From: Pelagihabitans sp963710535
GTDB lineage: Bacteria; Bacteroidota; Bacteroidia; Flavobacteriales; Flavobacteriaceae
DNA: 64,000 nt
Assembly: GCA_963710535.1 (NCBI GenBank)
Contig: CAVQAW010000003.1
Span: forward strand, 620,001 to 684,000
Direction: 5' to 3'
Position 1 is the first letter of the stretch; every line of letters begins with the position of its first letter. The notes beneath the pieces are model-generated. The model saw only the letters and a program-made list of their open reading frames with translations, did no database searches and was not told the DNA's origin. Shown here in pieces: positions 52,215 to 61,321 of the stretch. The position numbers and the translations under genes are program-made.

Positions 52215-54203
52215 ATGAAATTTAAGGTAGTATCCGAATTCAAGCCCACAGGCGATCAACCTGAAGCAATCAAACAACTTGTGGAAGGGGTCAACGCCAA
52301 GGAACGCCACCAGACCCTTTTGGGCGTTACTGGTTCGGGCAAGACCTTTACCGTAGCCAACCTGATTGAACAGGTGCAACGCCCCACTTTGGTGTTGGCC
52401 CATAACAAAACCCTTGCGGCCCAACTATATTCGGAGTTCAAGCAATTTTTTCCTGAAAATGCGGTGGAATACTTTGTCTCCTACTATGATTATTATCAAC
52501 CGGAAGCCTATATCCCAAGCTCGGGACTTTATATCGAAAAAGATCTTTCGATCAATGAGGATATCGAAAAATTAAGATTGAGTGCCACCTCTTCATTGCT
52601 GTCGGGGAGAAGGGATGTTTTGGTCGTGGCTTCGGTCTCCTGTCTCTATGGCATCGGGAACCCCGTAGAGTTCCAGAAAAATGTGATCAATATCCAAAAA
52701 GACCAGGTCATCGCACGAACCAAGTTTCTGCACCAATTGGTTCAGGGCCTGTATTCAAGGACGACGGCGGACTTCAGAAACGGCAATTTTAGGGTAAAAG
52801 GCGATGTGGTGGATGTATTTCCAAGTTACGCGGATCACGCTTTCCGAATCCATTTTTTTGGGGATGAAGTTGAGGAAATTGAGGCCTTTGATCCTTTTAA
52901 CAATAATGTGATAGAAGTTTACGAAACCCTGAATATCTATCCGGCGAACATGTTTGTGACCTCACAGGATGTACTTCAAAATGCCATCCACCAAATACAG
53001 GACGATCTGACCAAACAAATCGATTATTTCAGGGAAATAGGAAAACCACTGGAGGCAAAACGATTGGAAGAACGTACCAATTTTGATCTGGAAATGATCA
53101 GGGAGCTGGGCTATTGCTCAGGAATCGAAAATTACTCGAGATACCTGGATGGCCGTGAACCGGGTACCAGGCCATTCTGCCTTCTGGATTATTTTCCGGA
53201 TGATTATCTGATGGTCATCGATGAAAGCCATGTAACCATTCCACAAGTCCATGCCATGTACGGTGGCGACCGTTCCCGAAAAGTGAATCTGGTGGACTAC
53301 GGCTTCCGATTGCCCGCGGCAATGGATAATCGTCCCTTAAAATTTGAGGAGTTCGAAGCGTTGCAGAACCAGGTGATCTACGTCAGCGCCACCCCGGCGG
53401 ATTATGAACTGCAGTTGAGCCAAGGCGTTTACGTGGAACAGGTCATCAGGCCCACGGGATTGCTGGATCCAATCATCGAGGTCAGGCCCAGCCTGAACCA
53501 AATCGACGACTTGGTGGAAGAAATTCAGTTGCGGGTGGAAAAAGATGAAAGGACCCTGGTGACCACCTTGACCAAGCGCATGGCCGAGGAGTTGGCAAAA
53601 TATCTGGCAAGGATCAATGTGCGCTGCAGGTATATCCATAGTGATGTGGATACCCTCGAAAGGGTAGAAATCATGCAAGATCTCAGAAAAGGGGTTTTTG
53701 ATGTCTTGATCGGTGTCAACCTCTTACGGGAAGGTCTTGATCTGCCGGAAGTATCCCTGGTGGCCATCCTTGACGCCGATAAAGAGGGTTTTTTGAGAAG
53801 TAACAGATCCTTGACTCAGACCGTGGGCAGGGCGGCAAGGCATTTGAGCGGAAAGGCCATTATGTATGCCGACAAGATTACCGCAAGCATGCAGCGCACG
53901 ATCGATGAGACCATTTACAGACGCGAGAAACAAACCGCCTACAACCTGGAGCATAACATTACCCCTACGGCATTGAACAAGAGCCTTGACAATGTCCTCG
54001 CAAAAAATTCGGTGTCAACCTATCATTTTCAGAAAGAAGAACTCCGTGCGGCCGAACCGGATTTGGAGTACCTTACCAAAGATCAGATCGAAAAATTGAT
54101 CCGCGACAAAAGGAAAGCCATGGAAAAGGCGGCCAAGGAATTGGATTTTATGCAAGCCGCTAAATTGAGGGACGAAATTAAAATGTTACAGGAGCAAGAC
54201 TGA
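52215..54203 (+). CDS. uvrB: Excinuclease ABC subunit B
   Basis: UvrB is the helicase-like damage-verification subunit of nucleotide excision repair. The 662-residue protein is full length and begins MKFKVVSEFKPTGDQPEAI as in all UvrB. Walker A GVTGSGKTFT, the beta-hairpin region YDYYQPEAY, DESH, motif V/VI VGVNLLREGLDLPEV and QTVGRAAR are present, and the C-terminal UVR domain (KAMEKAAKELDFMQAAKLRDEI) binds UvrC. It is alone here; uvrA and uvrC are elsewhere. Confidence 0.98.
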   Translation: MKFKVVSEFKPTGDQPEAIKQLVEGVNAKERHQTLLGVTGSGKTFTVANLIEQVQRPTLVLAHNKTLAAQLYSEFKQFFPENAVEYFVSYYDYYQPEAYIPSSGLYIEKDLSINEDIEKLRLSATSSLLSGRRDVLVVASVSCLYGIGNPVEFQKNVINIQKDQVIARTKFLHQLVQGLYSRTTADFRNGNFRVKGDVVDVFPSYADHAFRIHFFGDEVEEIEAFDPFNNNVIEVYETLNIYPANMFVTSQDVLQNAIHQIQDDLTKQIDYFREIGKPLEAKRLEERTNFDLEMIRELGYCSGIENYSRYLDGREPGTRPFCLLDYFPDDYLMVIDESHVTIPQVHAMYGGDRSRKVNLVDYGFRLPAAMDNRPLKFEEFEALQNQVIYVSATPADYELQLSQGVYVEQVIRPTGLLDPIIEVRPSLNQIDDLVEEIQLRVEKDERTLVTTLTKRMAEELAKYLARINVRCRYIHSDVDTLERVEIMQDLRKGVFDVLIGVNLLREGLDLPEVSLVAILDADKEGFLRSNRSLTQTVGRAARHLSGKAIMYADKITASMQRTIDETIYRREKQTAYNLEHNITPTALNKSLDNVLAKNSVSTYHFQKEELRAAEPDLEYLTKDQIEKLIRDKRKAMEKAAKELDFMQAAKLRDEIKMLQEQD

Positions 54204-54279
54204 ACGAGAAGTTTGAAAACACAGCACAAAAGATATTTGTATCGGGTTTTTATTTCAAGTTTTTTATCACATAAAGTAA

Positions 54280-54288
54280 TATATTTAG
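54280..54288 (+). promoter_or_regulatory. -7 box (TATATTTAG) before the M20-like gene
   Basis: TATATTTAG lies 47 nt before the ATG at 54336 in an A/T-rich interval. Confidence 0.4.
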
Positions 54289-54335
54289 TTAGTATTCAAT
54301 TATTTAATATCCATTTTTAGATTTGTCTAAAAAAC

Positions 54336-55916
54336 ATGCTTCACATGTGCTATCCTTTTTTTAAACGCATTGACGTTAAGGGCCATCAACCCCCAGCCTT
54401 CCTCTTGTCCGGTTGTTTTATAGTCATGTTTGTTGCATTCTCTTTGGCTCAAGACTTTAAGGGTTTGCCTTTGGCCCGTGCGGCCCACGAAAGATTCCCG
54501 AAAGCCGTCTCAGAACTTATTTCTTTTTTGTCGCTCCCCAATGATGGGCATTTTCCCGACCAGGTTCAAAACAATTTGGCATGGAGCAGGAAAGCCTTTG
54601 AGGCGCTGGATTTTGAGGTTCAGGTCCTGCCCACGGAAGGCGCACCCCTGCTTTTCGCCGAAAAACAATATCGCACTAAAAACAAGACCATTCTTTTTTA
54701 CCTGCAAATCGACGGTCAGCCCGTGGATAGGCAAAAATGGAGCCAGCCCGATCCATTTATTGCGGTCATCAAAGCAAAAGATAGTATTACAGATGAATGG
54801 CAGATTTTAGATCGGTCGGAATTGGGAACCGAATTCAACCCCGATTGGCGCCTATTCGCACGATCGGTCTCGGACTCCAAAGGCCCGGCCATGGCATTTA
54901 TCAGTGCCCTAGACATCTTGAAGGACCAAAAAATGAAACCCCGGTTCAACATCAAGGTGATCATGGATTTTCAGGAAGAAATGGGCTCCCCCTATTTGGC
55001 CGACGCGGTCGGGAAATACAAGGAACTCCTCGTTGCGGATATGATGTTGATCATGGATGGCACCCGCCACCCTTCTAACCTGCCCACGCTTACTTACGGC
55101 GCCAGGGGCATTGCCACTGCTACCTTAAAGGTTTTTGGACCTGCCTATCCATTGCATAGCGGGCAGTACGGTAATTTCGCCCCCAATCCGGTATTCGAGA
55201 CGGCCCGCCTGCTGGCCGGACTCAAAGACGAAAATGGCAGGGTGACCTTGCCGGGTTTTTATGATGGCATACACATTTCCGACAAAGAAAAGATACTCTT
55301 GAACCAAGTACCTGAAGACATTGAACGACTCAAAACCAGTCTTGGCATTTCAAAGACCGATGGCATAGGCTCCACGTATCAAGAAGCATTGCAATTCCCC
55401 TCATTGAACATTAGGGGGTTGCAATCTGCTTGGGTGGGTACGGAGGTTCGCACCGTAATACCGTCGGAAGTAATCACGGAATTCGATATGCGCCTGGTCC
55501 CCGAATCGGATGGAAAGGAGTTGATGGAGCTGTTGAAAGGCCATATCGTTCAGCAGGGCTACCATTTGGTGGATTCGATGCCCACGGCAAAAGACAGAAA
55601 AACCTATCCCAAACTGGCCTCCTTTCATTACCGTTTGGGATCGCAACCTTTTAGAACCGACATGGACTCCCCCACCGGGGAATTCTTAAATCGGGCCATG
55701 TCCAAGGTTTTTGGGGATCAGGTAGTGAATATGCGCACCACAGGGGGATCTCAACCCATCGCGCCTTTTATCAATACCCTGGGCATTCCGGCGGTTTCCA
55801 TCAGAATACCCAATCCGGACAACAGTATCCATGCACCGAACGAAAACCTGCGATTGGGCAATTTTTATGAGGGAATATTGAGTTGTTTGGCCATTCTGGA
55901 TGAACCTTTCCGATAA
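54336..55916 (+). CDS. M20-family metallopeptidase-like exported protein with altered first ligand
   Basis: This 526-residue protein has a long N-terminal signal segment ending FSLAQ and an M20/M25/M40 hydrolase fold. The first metal motif, normally GHxD, reads LQIDGQP, so the His is replaced by Gln124, while Asp126 is kept. The bridging Asp180 (SVSDSKG), the Glu pair in DFQEEMGS and the late His in IHAPNENLR are present. Such changes may alter metal content or indicate a special branch; activity is not assured. It is followed by the hsp20 terminator on the other strand. Confidence 0.82.
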   Translation: MLHMCYPFFKRIDVKGHQPPAFLLSGCFIVMFVAFSLAQDFKGLPLARAAHERFPKAVSELISFLSLPNDGHFPDQVQNNLAWSRKAFEALDFEVQVLPTEGAPLLFAEKQYRTKNKTILFYLQIDGQPVDRQKWSQPDPFIAVIKAKDSITDEWQILDRSELGTEFNPDWRLFARSVSDSKGPAMAFISALDILKDQKMKPRFNIKVIMDFQEEMGSPYLADAVGKYKELLVADMMLIMDGTRHPSNLPTLTYGARGIATATLKVFGPAYPLHSGQYGNFAPNPVFETARLLAGLKDENGRVTLPGFYDGIHISDKEKILLNQVPEDIERLKTSLGISKTDGIGSTYQEALQFPSLNIRGLQSAWVGTEVRTVIPSEVITEFDMRLVPESDGKELMELLKGHIVQQGYHLVDSMPTAKDRKTYPKLASFHYRLGSQPFRTDMDSPTGEFLNRAMSKVFGDQVVNMRTTGGSQPIAPFINTLGIPAVSIRIPNPDNSIHAPNENLRLGNFYEGILSCLAILDEPFR

Positions 55917-55941
55917 AAAAAAGCGCCCCTACCCATGGGGC
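55915..55941 (-). terminator. Intrinsic terminator of the hsp20 gene
   Basis: On the minus strand, GCCCC and GGGGC form a 5-bp stem with a 7-nt loop, followed by GC and eight T. It overlaps the stop codon of the convergent M20-like gene. Confidence 0.65.
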
Positions 55942-56023
55942 AAGGACGCCTTTCAACTAACCAACTTAACCAACCATTATGAAATTCCACCAAGCGGTGG
56001 ATACTCACAATATCTAAATTCTG

Positions 56024-56449
56024 TTACGACAATTCAATCATTCTTTTGGGCTTTGGCAATGCCTCGGCCTTTTTCGGAAGTGTCAATTTCAAAATACCCT
56101 CCTCATACTTGGCCCCAATTTTATCGGCATTGATCGTTTTGGGCAAAGTGAAGGATCTTTTGAAAGAATTGTGCACAAATTCCCTTCTGGTGTAATTTTC
56201 TTCTTCTTTGGACGCTTCAGATTTAGATTCGTAGGAAATGGTCAAGAGTTCGTTTTCCACTTCGATATGGAAATCCTCTTTTTTTCTGCCGGGAACAGCT
56301 AGTTCCAAACCAAAATCCTTCTCATTTTCCTTGATATTGACCGCGGGCAGGGCATTGGTCAGATTCTCCAACCCGCCAAACCAATCTGGCCTAAAAAGTT
56401 CGTTCATCAAGGAAGGAAATACCAGGTCGTTTCTTTTTACTATGCTCAT
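56024..56449 (-). CDS. Hsp20/alpha-crystallin family small heat-shock protein
   Basis: This 141-residue small heat-shock protein holds unfolded proteins for refolding. The alpha-crystallin domain spans about residues 35-130, with AVPGRKKEDFHIEVENELLTISYE, the FKRSFTLP strand and the GILKLTLPKK (GxLxLxxP) end. The short C-terminal KPKRMIELS carries an IxV/L-like motif near the end. It is a single gene with a terminator and is probably induced by stress. Confidence 0.95.
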   Translation of the reverse strand: MSIVKRNDLVFPSLMNELFRPDWFGGLENLTNALPAVNIKENEKDFGLELAVPGRKKEDFHIEVENELLTISYESKSEASKEEENYTRREFVHNSFKRSFTLPKTINADKIGAKYEEGILKLTLPKKAEALPKPKRMIELS

Positions 56450-56797
56450 GACTATAAAATTTTAAAGTTGTTATTATTTAAGTTCAACCATGTTAGGGCA
56501 AATCCCATACCAAGCCCATAAACCTGCCTTTATGTCGGTGTTTTATGCATAATAGCTGTCGTTTTGTCGCTTTTTGATGGATTTACACCATTTGCCCGTT
56601 AAAAGGCCAAGAAATTCAAGAACATTTAGTGGAATCTGACGGCCGTTGAGAAAATCGAAAGCGGCTAGGGTGATTGGTTTAACGCGGTTAGAAAAAATCG
56701 TGTCACTTCTTTATAAGAACCCAAAATATTTAAGGAAAATGGACTAAGCCCTTACCGTCAATCGTCAATAAATGATAACTTGCTAAAAAATGACGTC
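56450..56797. other. Gene-free divergent interval between hsp20 and DUF1456 genes
   Basis: These 348 bases contain no supported gene. The part next to hsp20 is very A/T-rich and likely holds its promoter. No CIRCE element or other known heat-shock operator was recognised. Confidence 0.55.
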
Positions 56798-57178
56798 ATG
56801 AGCAATAACGATGTGTTTAAAAAACTTAGGGTAGCCCTTATGTTAAGGGACGATGATATAGTGGACATTCTAAAATTGGTGGACTTCAAGATAAGCAAAA
56901 CCGAACTGAGCGCTTTTTTCAGAAAGGAGGACCATCCCAACTATGTAGCCTGTGGCGATCAAATTCTTCGGAATTTTTTGAATGGCCTGGTCCTCTATTT
57001 GAGGGGAACCAAGGAGCAGCCCAAGTTTCCCGGCGATGTGCTGGGAAAAAATAAAAAGGGTACCAAAACGCCCTTGAGCGGGAGCAAGACCTCCAAACCA
57101 AGTTTCAAAGCGCAACAACAACATCGAATGGAAAAGGAAGTAAGTCCGGTGCGTTATAAAAACAAAAAAAAATCCTGA
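56798..57178 (+). CDS. DUF1456 (YehS-like) protein
   Basis: This 126-residue soluble protein has a DUF1456 repeat at the N-terminus (NNDVFKKLRVALMLRDDDI) and a second with FFRKEDHPNYVACGDQILRNFLNGL, then a basic, low-complexity tail. The family is widespread in bacteria and its function is not established. The ATG at 56798 is used; an in-frame TTG six codons upstream is less likely. A bidirectional terminator overlaps its stop codon. Confidence 0.88.
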   Translation: MSNNDVFKKLRVALMLRDDDIVDILKLVDFKISKTELSAFFRKEDHPNYVACGDQILRNFLNGLVLYLRGTKEQPKFPGDVLGKNKKGTKTPLSGSKTSKPSFKAQQQHRMEKEVSPVRYKNKKKS

Positions 57179-57204
57179 GCCATTTATTTAGACCCAGGAT
57201 TTTT
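57171..57204. terminator. Bidirectional terminator
   Basis: AATCCTG and CAGGATT form a 7-bp stem with a 17-nt loop. It has an A-run on the left and a T-run on the right, so it can serve the DUF1456 gene (plus) and the secreted protein gene at 57219 (minus). Confidence 0.6.
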
Positions 57205-57218
57205 GAACTATAAATGCT

Positions 57219-57557
57219 TTAGGCGGAAATCGATACTGATATGGTATATTTCTTTCCTTCCTCAAAAGAGGACAAATCCACTTCATGGTAATTAAGGCTT
57301 GCCTTGATAAAGGCATCCAAAGTTGCGTCATCCGTGTCAACGGACAGTACCACGATTTCCCTCTCACTGTTCAAGGTGAACAATACTTGAGCGGTTTTGC
57401 CCTGTTCAGTGGAGCTGAAATTGTTATTCCTCAGCAAATCTTTGATCTGTTCGGATAGGCTTTTGGATGGATCCTTTCCCTTGGTAGGATTATTGGCCAA
57501 CATACTTCCAGTGGACAGTAGCATTGCAGCTACCAGTAACAAACTGATTTTTCTCAT
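57219..57557 (-). CDS. Small exported protein of unknown function
   Basis: This 112-residue protein has a signal peptide (MRKISLLLVAAMLLSTGSMLA). The mature part has a helical start (SLSEQIKDLLRNNNF) and a beta-rich second half (AQVLFTLNSEREIVVLSVD, KKYTISVSIS). The pattern resembles the C-terminal domain of TonB-like energy transducers, but the similarity is weak. It is convergent with the DUF1456 gene. Its function is unknown. Confidence 0.75.
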   Translation of the reverse strand: MRKISLLLVAAMLLSTGSMLANNPTKGKDPSKSLSEQIKDLLRNNNFSSTEQGKTAQVLFTLNSEREIVVLSVDTDDATLDAFIKASLNYHEVDLSSFEEGKKYTISVSISA

Positions 57558-57735
57558 GATTTTTGTTTTTTAATTGATGATTAATTGATGAATTACTTAA
57601 AAGACGCCTCACTTTTGAGAATGTTACAGCCTTTTTCATTTTTAACATAGTATTAATGGATGGGCCCTCAGCACATGGTCACGACCGACCTTGCCTCATT
57701 TTATGACGTGCAGCTTGTATTGCCGATGATGGCCA

Positions 57736-57761
57736 TAAAAAAAGCCGTGCAAGGCACGGCT
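57736..57761 (-). terminator. Intrinsic terminator of sucC
   Basis: On the minus strand AGCCGTGC and GCACGGCT form an 8-bp stem with a 3-nt loop, followed by seven T. It lies about 28 bases after the sucC stop. Confidence 0.9.
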
Positions 57762-57788
57762 ATATAGAATTTATGGATATGTCAAGGA

Positions 57789-58982
57789 CTAGGCCAAGAC
57801 CGCCTTTACTTTATCTGCAGCCTCTTGGAATTGAACCGCAGAATGCACGGCCAAACCGGAATTGTCTATGATTTCCTTAGCCAACTCCGCGTTGGTGCCC
57901 TGCAACCTTACGATGATGGGCACTTTTATGGCATCTCCCATGTTCTTATAGGCATCGACTATGCCTTGGGCCACCCGGTCACACCTTACAATGCCTCCGA
58001 AGATGTTGATCAATATCGCTTTCACGGCGGGATCTTTCAGGATAATCCGAAAAGCTTCCTCCACCCTTTTGGCGTCGGCCGTTCCACCAACGTCCAAGAA
58101 ATTGGCGGGTTCTCCCCCCGCCATTTTGATCAAATCCATGGTTGCCATGGCCAATCCGGCACCGTTCACCATACATCCAACGTTACCGTCGAGGTCAACA
58201 TAATTCAGACCTACTTCACGGGCCTCCACCTCTATCGGGTTTTCTTCCCTCAAATCGCGCATCTCTGCATAGGCCTTTCTGCGGTAAAGGGAATTGTCGT
58301 CTATGGATACCTTGGCATCAACGGCCATGATTTTATCATCAGAAGTCTTTAAGACCGGGTTGATTTCAAACATGTTCGAATCGCTCTGCACATAAGCTTT
58401 GTACAAGGAGGTCACGAACTTGGTCATTTCCTTAAAGGCATTACCGGAAAGACCAAGGTTGAAGGCGATCTTTCGTGCCTGAAAAGGCAAAATGCCGGTA
58501 GCCGGATTGATTTCCTCCGTAAATATTAAATGGGGCGTTTTTTCGGCCACTTCCTCTATATCCATCCCGCCTTCCGTTGAATACATGATCATATTCCGCG
58601 CAGTTCCACGGTTGAGCAACACCGAAATATAGAACTCCTTGGTATCGCTGGGCCCCGGATAATAAACATCTTCCGCGATCAAAACCTTGTGAACCCTTTT
58701 TCCTTGGGCTGAGGTTTGCGGGGTGATCAGGTTCATCCCGATGATCTTTCCTGCAATCTCTTCTACCTCCTTCAGGTTTTTGGCCAATTTGACCCCACCT
58801 CCTTTTCCCCGGCCACCTGCATGCACCTGTGCTTTGATGACATGCCATCCTGTCCCGGTTTCCGCGGTCAGTTGTTTTGCGGCTTCCACGGCCTCCTTAG
58901 CATTGTATGCTACGATGCCGCGCTGGATACGCACACCAAAACTGGCCAAAATTTCTTTTCCTTGGTATTCATGAAGGTTCAT
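57789..58982 (-). CDS. sucC: Succinyl-CoA ligase, beta subunit
   Basis: SucC binds ADP (or GDP) and succinate in the TCA-cycle step that makes ATP from succinyl-CoA. The 397-residue protein begins MNLHEYQGKEIL and has an ATP-grasp domain with VHAGGRGKGGGVKLA and FEINPV. The C-terminal CoA-ligase-like domain shows LDVGGTA and NIFGGIVRCD. sucD is not adjacent. A strong promoter box and a terminator frame the gene, so it is transcribed alone. Confidence 0.97.
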   Translation of the reverse strand: MNLHEYQGKEILASFGVRIQRGIVAYNAKEAVEAAKQLTAETGTGWHVIKAQVHAGGRGKGGGVKLAKNLKEVEEIAGKIIGMNLITPQTSAQGKRVHKVLIAEDVYYPGPSDTKEFYISVLLNRGTARNMIMYSTEGGMDIEEVAEKTPHLIFTEEINPATGILPFQARKIAFNLGLSGNAFKEMTKFVTSLYKAYVQSDSNMFEINPVLKTSDDKIMAVDAKVSIDDNSLYRRKAYAEMRDLREENPIEVEAREVGLNYVDLDGNVGCMVNGAGLAMATMDLIKMAGGEPANFLDVGGTADAKRVEEAFRIILKDPAVKAILINIFGGIVRCDRVAQGIVDAYKNMGDAIKVPIIVRLQGTNAELAKEIIDNSGLAVHSAVQFQEAADKVKAVLA

Positions 58983-59008
58983 ATATGAGGTGTCTTTAGG
59001 TTTGAAAG

Positions 59009-59016
59009 CAAAAATA
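59009..59016 (-). promoter_or_regulatory. -7 box (TATTTTTG) of sucC
   Basis: The minus strand reads TATTTTTG, an exact TAnnTTTG match, 26 nt before the sucC ATG. Confidence 0.5.
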
Positions 59017-59144
59017 GCAAACGATTCGGATTTACACTAATCATTGGGCCATCAAGCTGTGTGCGAATACGTTCTTGTCGGTCCAATTTGGGTGTTAAAT
59101 ATCATAAATGCAGACGTCGGGGGCGGTTCGCAGTCCGTTAGGGA

Positions 59145-59789
59145 CTAGTTGTACCCCTCTATACCCTCAAAATCCAAAGGATCGAAATTCTTGAAATCCC
59201 CATTCAGGGCGATGGTCTTTTTGGTCCGTTCCACTTCATTCAAAATGGCGATCGTGGTGTTCAAATGCCTCTTGATAAAGTTCAGTCGGTCGCGCTCGCC
59301 GGGAATGAGCAAAAGTTCATACTCCTGTTCCATGGACAAGCCCATTTTATGTGCCAGTACAAAGCTGTGGAACTTGTCGACGGATATAGGTGTGAACGGC
59401 ACATCCATCAAGGCATAGAGTTCCTGTATACCGACCAGTACTTGCTGTCTCAAGTCAGGGTCGGCATCGTTGGTGTTATCCAAAAATGCAACTTCTCCGC
59501 CGGCATAAAGCTTGCCCGGCACTTGGTTCTCAAAAGACAATATTTTGAAGACCTGGCGTGCTACACAAGTCACGTCCATTTCCCCTCCGGCATAGGTATT
59601 GACCACTTCTACCAACTGTACTTCCGTTCCGTAGGCTAGACCGTTATTGATATAAACCGGAATTCCAAAGGTGATCGCCTCTGCCCTGCAATCGAGTATC
59701 AACTGCTTGTAGCGCTCCTCAAAAATATGCAAGGGAACGGTCTCACCGGGGAAAAAAATAGAACGCAATGGAAAAAAAGGAAGTTTCAT
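59145..59789 (-). CDS. Lon-type substrate-binding (LON N-terminal) domain protein
   Basis: This 214-residue protein consists of a LON substrate-binding domain without the ATPase or protease. The start MKLPFFPLRSIFFPGETVPLHIFEERY is characteristic. The last 60 residues form helices (ERDRLNFIKRHLNTTIAILNEVER). Stand-alone Lon N-domain proteins are common and their role is not known. The ATG at 59789 begins the family motif; an ATG at 59813 would add 8 residues. Confidence 0.88.
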   Translation of the reverse strand: MKLPFFPLRSIFFPGETVPLHIFEERYKQLILDCRAEAITFGIPVYINNGLAYGTEVQLVEVVNTYAGGEMDVTCVARQVFKILSFENQVPGKLYAGGEVAFLDNTNDADPDLRQQVLVGIQELYALMDVPFTPISVDKFHSFVLAHKMGLSMEQEYELLLIPGERDRLNFIKRHLNTTIAILNEVERTKKTIALNGDFKNFDPLDFEGIEGYN

Positions 59790-59968
59790 GGAATGATTTA
59801 GTTTAATTGGCATCAACGGCTTAAGGAAGTGCTGATCATTCGAAAAGCCATCGGTTTAAGGGAAGGTCAATACTTTTCAAAATTACAACAGTTCAAGCAG
59901 TCTACAAAAGGAATCAAATTGTTTCATATGTAACAATTTGTTGTATTTATTAATAATCATCCGGATTT

Positions 59969-60000
59969 TTTGTTCATCACAAACGATCCACTTAGATTTG
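59969..60000 (+). promoter_or_regulatory. lysA promoter (TTTG, 20 nt, TAGATTTG)
   Basis: TTTG at 59969-59972 and TAGATTTG at 59993-60000 are separated by 20 nt, close to the Bacteroidota consensus TTTG/TAnnTTTG. The -7 box ends 19 nt before the lysA ATG. This is the most complete promoter of the window. Confidence 0.6.
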
Positions 60001-60019
60001 CCCAAAATTAAGGTGCATT

Positions 60020-61261
60020 ATGAAGCATGAAGACTTGCTTAAGATAGCAAAAACCTTTGGTGATCCGGTCTATGTTTATGATTCCGAAAAAATCATCTCC
60101 CAATTCGATCGACTGACCAAGGCTTTCAGCAGTGTAAAAAAACTAAGGCTCAACTACGCCGCAAAAGCGCTCTCGAATATCAGTATCTTAAAATTGATGA
60201 ACAGTTTGGGCAGCGGTTTGGATACCGTTTCGATCCAAGAGGTAAAATTGGGTTTAATGGCCGGATTCGATCCCGAAGCGATCATTTTTACGCCCAATGG
60301 CGTTTCCCTGGAAGAAATAGAACAGGCCGCCGAACTGGGCGTCCGGATCAACATAGACAACCTGTCGATTTTGGAGCAGTTCGGAGGGAAGCACCCTAAT
60401 ACCCCGGTTTGCATCAGGATCAATCCACATGTGATGGCAGGGGGCAATTCGAATATCTCCGTGGGCCATATCGACTCTAAATTCGGTATCAGCATCCACC
60501 AAATACCGCACCTATTGCGTATCGTGAACCTCACCAAAATGAACATCAATGGCATTCACATGCATACGGGCAGCGATATCTTGGACATCGATGTGTTTTT
60601 ATATGCCTCCGAAATTTTATTCGAAACCGCCAAACATTTTAAAAATCTTGATTTTATTGACTTTGGAAGCGGTTTCAAGGTTCCTTATAAAGCGGGTGAC
60701 ATCGAGACCAATGTGGAGGAATTGGGTAAAAAACTGGGATCGAGATTCAATGAATTTTGTGAAGAATATGGCAAGGATCTGACCCTTGCTTTTGAACCGG
60801 GCAAATTTTTGGTGAGCGAGGCCGGTTATTTCCTGGCCAAGGTCAATGTGGTGAAGCAGACCACCTCAACGGTTTTCGCCAGCGTTGACAGCGGCTTCAA
60901 CCATTTGATTCGTCCAATGCTCTATGGGGCATCGCACCAGATCATCAACATTTCGAATCCCGAGGGTCGAGAAAGATTTTATTCGGTGGTCGGGTATATC
61001 TGTGAAACCGACACTTTTGCCAGCAATAGGCGCATCAACGAAATTTCAGAAGGGGATATTCTCTGTTTCAAAAATGCAGGGGCCTACTGTTTTACCATGG
61101 CGAGCAACTACAACTCCAGATATCGACCACCGGAAGTACTTTGGCATAAAGGCAAGGCCGTACTGATCCGGGAAAGGGAAACCTTCGACGATCTTATCCA
61201 AAATCAAGTGGATGTCAAAGATTTGTTTTCCCCCAAAAAGGAGAAGGTAGCCGTAAAATAA
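60020..61261 (+). CDS. lysA: Diaminopimelate decarboxylase
   Basis: LysA converts meso-diaminopimelate to lysine, the last step of lysine synthesis, using pyridoxal phosphate. The 413-residue protein has the PLP lysine in NYAAKALSN, HTGSD, the phosphate-binding DFGSGF, EPGKFLV and the active-site Cys in CETDTFASNR. Length and motifs fit the family. Its promoter lies just upstream. No other lysine genes are nearby. Confidence 0.95.
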   Translation: MKHEDLLKIAKTFGDPVYVYDSEKIISQFDRLTKAFSSVKKLRLNYAAKALSNISILKLMNSLGSGLDTVSIQEVKLGLMAGFDPEAIIFTPNGVSLEEIEQAAELGVRINIDNLSILEQFGGKHPNTPVCIRINPHVMAGGNSNISVGHIDSKFGISIHQIPHLLRIVNLTKMNINGIHMHTGSDILDIDVFLYASEILFETAKHFKNLDFIDFGSGFKVPYKAGDIETNVEELGKKLGSRFNEFCEEYGKDLTLAFEPGKFLVSEAGYFLAKVNVVKQTTSTVFASVDSGFNHLIRPMLYGASHQIINISNPEGRERFYSVVGYICETDTFASNRRINEISEGDILCFKNAGAYCFTMASNYNSRYRPPEVLWHKGKAVLIRERETFDDLIQNQVDVKDLFSPKKEKVAVK

Positions 61262-61278
61262 TCTTGCCTTTTTTTCGT

Positions 61279-61286
61279 TAGCTTTG
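61279..61286 (+). promoter_or_regulatory. -7 box (TAGCTTTG) of the thioredoxin-like gene
   Basis: TAGCTTTG matches TAnnTTTG exactly, 35 nt before the ATG at 61322. Confidence 0.45.
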
Positions 61287-61321
61287 TAGTCATTTAGGGA
61301 CTAATCCCTCAAATCCATGCG

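Noticed and set aside
55936..56020. 12-codon frame after the M20-like gene
   Set aside because: It is too short to support, with no leader-peptide logic visible, and it lies in the region of the hsp20 terminator.
56791..56798. TGACGTCA palindrome at the DUF1456 start
   Set aside because: A single 8-bp palindrome overlapping the start codon is likely chance; no second site or known regulator supports it.
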